Source of the DNA: JAAYBF01 sp963715445
Lineage (GTDB): Bacteria; Actinomycetota; Thermoleophilia; Solirubrobacterales; Thermoleophilaceae
Reading direction: 5' to 3'
DNA length: 64,000 bases
NCBI GenBank assembly: GCA_963715445.1
Contig: OY970240.1
Coordinates: 372,001-436,000, forward strand
A program made the position numbers and the translations under genes. Below are positions 60,650-64,000 of this stretch, in pieces. The notes below the pieces were generated by a model. The model ran no database searches. It was not told the DNA's origin and worked only from the letters and a program-made list of their open reading frames with translations. Positions within the stretch are counted from its first letter, which is position 1; each line of letters starts with the position of its first letter.

Positions 60650-60993
60650 CGGGCCACCGCGATCGCTCCGGCCGTCGAGCCCGTGTGCGTGAGGGAGACG
60701 CTGAGGCTCACGCCGAGTTCCTCGGCGCGGGCGCCCGCGGCCCCGGTGAGGCGCACCTGCGGAGCGGCGCCCGTCGCCACGACCTCGACGTCGTGGAAGG
60801 CCCACGCCTCGAGCCCGAGCGCCTTGGCCACGGCCTCCTTGGCGCAGAAGCGCGCCGCCAGGTGCTGAGCGGGCCTCGCCTTCGCGGCGGCGTAGCCGCG
60901 CTCTTCCTCGGTGAACAGCCGCTCCGCCAGGCGTGGCCGCCGCTCGAGCGCCGCCTCGAGGCGATCGATCTCGAGCAGATCGATCCCGATCAC
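60646..60993 (-). CDS. acpS: Holo-[acyl-carrier-protein] synthase
   Basis: A 115-residue phosphopantetheinyl transferase that activates acyl carrier protein. The Mg site is in GIDLLEIDRLE (3-13) and the second motif is AARFCAKEAVAKAL (about 46-59). The GTG at 60993 overlaps the glmS stop by one base (TAGTG). The order glmS-acpS-nnr is common in Gram-positive bacteria. Confidence 0.94.
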   Translation of the reverse strand: MIGIDLLEIDRLEAALERRPRLAERLFTEEERGYAAAKARPAQHLAARFCAKEAVAKALGLEAWAFHDVEVVATGAAPQVRLTGAAGARAEELGVSLSVSLTHTGSTAGAIAVAR

Positions 60994-62825
60994 TACTCGA
61001 CGGTGACGGTCTTCGCGAGGTTCCGCGGCTGATCCACGTTCAATCCGCGCCCTCTGGCTATGTGGTACGCCAGCAGCTGCAGGGGGATCACGGCCAGGAG
61101 CGGCTGCAGCAGAGGATCGGTGCGGGGCACGTAGACGACCTCCTCGGCATGGTCGGCCACGGTCGTCGTCCCCTCCGTGGCCACCGCCAGGACGTGCGCG
61201 CCGCGGGCACGGACCTCGGCGATGTTCGAGAGCACCTTCTCGAGCACCGGCGAGTCGGTCGCGACGCACACCACGGGCGTGCGGTCGTCGAGCAGGGCGA
61301 TCGGCCCGTGCTTCATCTCCCCCGCCGGATAGGCGTCGGTGGGCACGTAGGAGATCTCCTTCAGCTTGAGCGCGCCCTCCAGCGCGGCCGCGAGCCCCGC
61401 GTGGCGGCCGAGGTAGAGGAAGAAGCCCGCCTCGCTCCAATGCTCGGCCATCGCCCGAACGGGCTCGTCCACCACGGCGAGCAGCTCCTCGATGCGCTGC
61501 GGGAGGTCCTTGATCCCGGTGGCGAGCTCGGTCACGCGGTCGGCGTCGAGGGCGCCGCGCAGCTGCGCGAGCCGCAGCGCGAAGAGGTACATGGCGGCGA
61601 CCTGGGACACGAAGGTCTTGGTCGCCGCGACGCCGATCTCGAGCCCCGCGCGCGTGAACAGCACTCCGTCCGAGTCGCGCGTGGCCTGGCTGCCCATCAC
61701 GTTCGTTACGGCGAGGACCTTCGCGCCCTTCTCGCGCGCGAGCCGCATCGCGGCGAGGGTGTCGGCCGTCTCGCCCGACTGGGAGATCCCGATCACGAGG
61801 TCGCGCTCGTCGATCACCGGGTCGCGGTAGCGGAACTCCGAGGCCACGTCCATCTCCACGGGCACCCGCGACCAGGACTCGATCGCGTACCGCCCGGCCA
61901 TCCCCGCGTGGTACGAGGTGCCACAGGCGACGATCACGACGCGCCGCAGATCGCGCAGCTCGTCGTCGCCGATGCCGATGTCCCCCAGCTCGACCCGCCC
62001 GTCCACGATGCGGTCCGCAACCGTCTCGGCGACTGCGTCGGGCTGCTCGTGGATCTCCTTCAGCATGAAGGTCTCGTAGCCGCCCTTCTCGGCGGCCTCC
62101 TCGTCCCAGTCGACCTCCTGGGACTCGCGCTCGATCGGCTCGCCCGCGGCGGTCATGAAGCGGGTGCCCTCCGGGGTGACCACGACGATCTCGCCGTTCT
62201 CCACCATCTGCACGCGGCGCGTGTCGGCCAGGAAGGCAGGGATCGCCGAGGCGATGAAGCTCTCGCCCTCGCCCACTCCCACCACCAGCGGGCACTCCTT
62301 GCGGGCGCCGACCAGCAGGCTCGGCTCGTCGGCGTGCATCGCCACGAACGCGTAGTGGCCACGCAGCTCCGCGTATGCGGCCCGCACGGCGTCGACGAGG
62401 TCCCCGTCGTAGCGGGCGGCGATCAGGTGCGCCACCGCCTCCGCGTCGGTCTCGGAGGTGAAGGTCGCGCCGTCGGCCTCGAGGCTCTTCCTGAGCTCGA
62501 CCCAGTTCTCGACGATCCCGTTGAGCACCACGTGCACGCTGCCCGAGCTGTCGTCGTGGGGATGGCAGTTGGCCTCGGTCACGCGGCCGTGGGTGGCCCA
62601 GCGCGTGTGGCCGATGCCCGTCACGGCGCCGTTTCCGGTGCCGTTCCCGTTCACGGCCTCGCGCAGGAAGGAGAGGTTCCCCACCGCGCGGACCGACTCC
62701 ACGGCGCCGTTCTCGAGCAGCGAGACGCCCGCCGAGTCGTACCCGCGGTACTCGAGCTTCTCGAGGCCGGCGAGCAGTATGTCCCTGCAGGGACGGCTTC
62801 CTGTGTATCCGACGATGCCGCACAT
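60993..62825 (-). CDS. glmS: Glutamine-fructose-6-phosphate aminotransferase (isomerizing)
   Basis: A 610-residue enzyme, the normal length, making glucosamine 6-phosphate for peptidoglycan. The N-terminal glutaminase starts MCGIVGYTG with Cys2 as nucleophile. Two SIS isomerase domains follow, with CGTSYHAG and SQSGETADTL, and the C-terminal DQPRNLAKTVTVE tail that carries the channel loop. ATG 62825 has only a weak leader; the upstream TACCCT may be its -10. Lies 47 bases after glmM on the same strand. Confidence 0.97.
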   Translation of the reverse strand: MCGIVGYTGSRPCRDILLAGLEKLEYRGYDSAGVSLLENGAVESVRAVGNLSFLREAVNGNGTGNGAVTGIGHTRWATHGRVTEANCHPHDDSSGSVHVVLNGIVENWVELRKSLEADGATFTSETDAEAVAHLIAARYDGDLVDAVRAAYAELRGHYAFVAMHADEPSLLVGARKECPLVVGVGEGESFIASAIPAFLADTRRVQMVENGEIVVVTPEGTRFMTAAGEPIERESQEVDWDEEAAEKGGYETFMLKEIHEQPDAVAETVADRIVDGRVELGDIGIGDDELRDLRRVVIVACGTSYHAGMAGRYAIESWSRVPVEMDVASEFRYRDPVIDERDLVIGISQSGETADTLAAMRLAREKGAKVLAVTNVMGSQATRDSDGVLFTRAGLEIGVAATKTFVSQVAAMYLFALRLAQLRGALDADRVTELATGIKDLPQRIEELLAVVDEPVRAMAEHWSEAGFFLYLGRHAGLAAALEGALKLKEISYVPTDAYPAGEMKHGPIALLDDRTPVVCVATDSPVLEKVLSNIAEVRARGAHVLAVATEGTTTVADHAEEVVYVPRTDPLLQPLLAVIPLQLLAYHIARGRGLNVDQPRNLAKTVTVE

Positions 62826-62872
62826 GAGGCGAGAGAGGGTAGCTACCCGACCGGTCCGGCCTCAGCGAGCGC

Positions 62873-64000
62873 CTACCCCTGCGTGGCGAGCTCCCGCTCG
62901 ACCACCGCCACGAGGCGCGCTGTGATCTCCTCGCACTCCGCTTCGCCTGGGGCCTCGACCATCACCCGAACGAGCGCCTCGGTGCCCGAGGAGCGCACGA
63001 GCACCCGCCCGCGACCCTCGAGCGCGCCGGACTCCTTCTCCACCGCGTCCCAGACGCCCTTCGCGCCCTCGAGCGCCTCGCGGTCGCGCACCGGGACGTT
63101 CACCAGCCGCTGGGGGAGCTTGCTCATCCCGCGCCTGGACGCCAGATCGCCCTTGCCGAGCGCCTCCAGCGTCAAGAGAGCCGAGGCGGTGCCATCACCG
63201 GAGGGCACGAAGCCCGTGTCGATGATGTGCCCGGACTGCTCGCCGCCGAGGGCCCAGCCGCGCCGCAGGAGCTCCGCCAGCACGTGGCGATCGCCGACCG
63301 AGGTCACCGCGACCTCGATCCCCGCATCCCGCATGGCAGTGTGGAAGCCGTAGTTCGTCATCACCGTCACCGCGACGCCGTCGCCGTTCAGGCGCCCCGC
63401 TTCGCGCAGGTGAAGGGCGGCGAGGGCGATCAGCTCGTCGCCGTCCACCACCTTCCCCTCGTGGTCCACGGCGAGCACGCGATCGCCGTCCCCGTCGAAC
63501 GCGAAGCCGATCTCGTAGCCGCCGCTCACTACCCGCTCGGCGAGCGCCTCCACGTGAGTGGAGCCGCAGCCCGCGTTGATGTTGCGCCCGTCCGGCTCGG
63601 CCGCGAACGCCTCCACCTCGGCTCCGAGGCGGCGGAAGATCTCGGGCGCGATGGCGAAGGTCGCCCCGTTCGCGCAGTCCAGCAGCACCCGCCGGCCGGT
63701 GAGGTCGAGGTCCTTGAAGCGAAGCTCCAGCTCGCGCAGGTAGTCCTCGGGCGCCCCGTGGAGCTCCCGGATGCGCCCAACGGTCCGCTGCGTGGGGTCC
63801 TCCGCCTCCACGAGCTCCTCGATGCGCGCCTCGACCCGGTCGGAGATCTTCATCCCGTCGGGGCCGAAGAACTTGATGCCGTTGTCCTGGAAGGGGTTGT
63901 GAGAGGCCGAGACGACGGCCGCCAGGTCGAAGCCGTGGCGGCGAACGAGCAGCGCCGCCCCCGGCGTGGGCAGCACTCCGCCGAGCAGCGCATGGCCGCC
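62873..64000 (-). CDS. glmM: Phosphoglucosamine mutase, C-terminal part
   Basis: The frame runs off the right edge, so 376 codons of about 450 are seen. The active phosphoserine loop VVSASHNPFQDNGIKFFG is near the edge, the Mg motif DGDGDR follows, then the sugar-binding GGEQSGHII and the phosphate loop RSSGTEALVRVMVE at the end. It converts glucosamine 6-phosphate to the 1-phosphate, upstream of glmS in transcription. Confidence 0.95.
   Translation of the reverse strand, partial: GGHALLGGVLPTPGAALLVRRHGFDLAAVVSASHNPFQDNGIKFFGPDGMKISDRVEARIEELVEAEDPTQRTVGRIRELHGAPEDYLRELELRFKDLDLTGRRVLLDCANGATFAIAPEIFRRLGAEVEAFAAEPDGRNINAGCGSTHVEALAERVVSGGYEIGFAFDGDGDRVLAVDHEGKVVDGDELIALAALHLREAGRLNGDGVAVTVMTNYGFHTAMRDAGIEVAVTSVGDRHVLAELLRRGWALGGEQSGHIIDTGFVPSGDGTASALLTLEALGKGDLASRRGMSKLPQRLVNVPVRDREALEGAKGVWDAVEKESGALEGRGRVLVRSSGTEALVRVMVEAPGEAECEEITARLVAVVERELATQG

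Noticed and set aside
60933..63353. 806-codon open frame opposite glmS and glmM
   Set aside because: Same antisense effect; glmS and glmM are certain.

Overview
The window is a stretch of high-GC bacterial chromosome (by eye close to 70% G+C, many GTG and TTG starts). OpcA, a fused transaldolase/glucose-6-phosphate isomerase, DipZ, a caa3-type oxidase and very frequent leaderless starts point to Actinobacteriota. Several small proteins resemble ones I associate with Thermoleophilia/Solirubrobacterales; that placement is inference. There is no phage, insertion sequence, CRISPR array or rRNA. Two tRNA genes are present (Arg-TCT, Pro-TGG).

Layout. 1-5.1 kb: on the minus strand, two coupled Tat-exported sulfatase-like proteins, DipZ and the start of a response regulator. 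5.2-10.9 kb: a PHP phosphoesterase, a sulfotransferase, a DHA2 exporter, a UDP-glucuronate decarboxylase-like enzyme and a TrkA-type potassium channel. 10.9-18.6 kb: two tRNAs, a VOC protein, a DUF1015/cobalamin adenosyltransferase/OsmC operon, GNAT and Nudix genes, an acyl-CoA dehydrogenase, and a TetR/SRPBCC divergent pair around a double operator. 18.6-30.9 kb: aconitase, a PLP aldolase-like enzyme, a canonical sulfatase, a GMC oxidase, a PAP2/flippase-like/thioredoxin reductase operon, an MBL protein and an enoyl-CoA hydratase.

31-35.6 kb is an aa3 oxidase and heme A synthesis cluster (ctaC, ctaD, ctaA, ctaB). 35.9-46.1 kb is one minus-strand run holding the pentose phosphate route and its entry points (glucokinase, tkt, tal-pgi, gnd, zwf, opcA, pgl). 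46.1-47.3 kb holds two tiny membrane proteins, a 305-bp gap with a 20-bp perfect inverted repeat and a repeated hairpin element, and a CBS protein. 47.4-52.7 kb is a second oxidase operon (caa3 subunit II, subunit I, a duplicated stress-protein-like domain, subunit III, a 35-residue membrane protein, inositol monophosphatase). A lipoprotein fusing cytochrome c to a cupredoxin follows, a plausible electron carrier for these oxidases. 55.6-64 kb is housekeeping: infA, cspA, cca, alr, a CBS protein, nnrD/E, acpS, glmS and partial glmM.

Most genes are ordinary metabolism. The parts that deserve a second look are the degenerate sulfatase-like pair, the uniform leaderless promoter spacing, the covarying hairpin element in two copies, the long inverted repeat, the double TetR operator, the unusual passengers of the caa3 operon, and the cytochrome-cupredoxin fusion.
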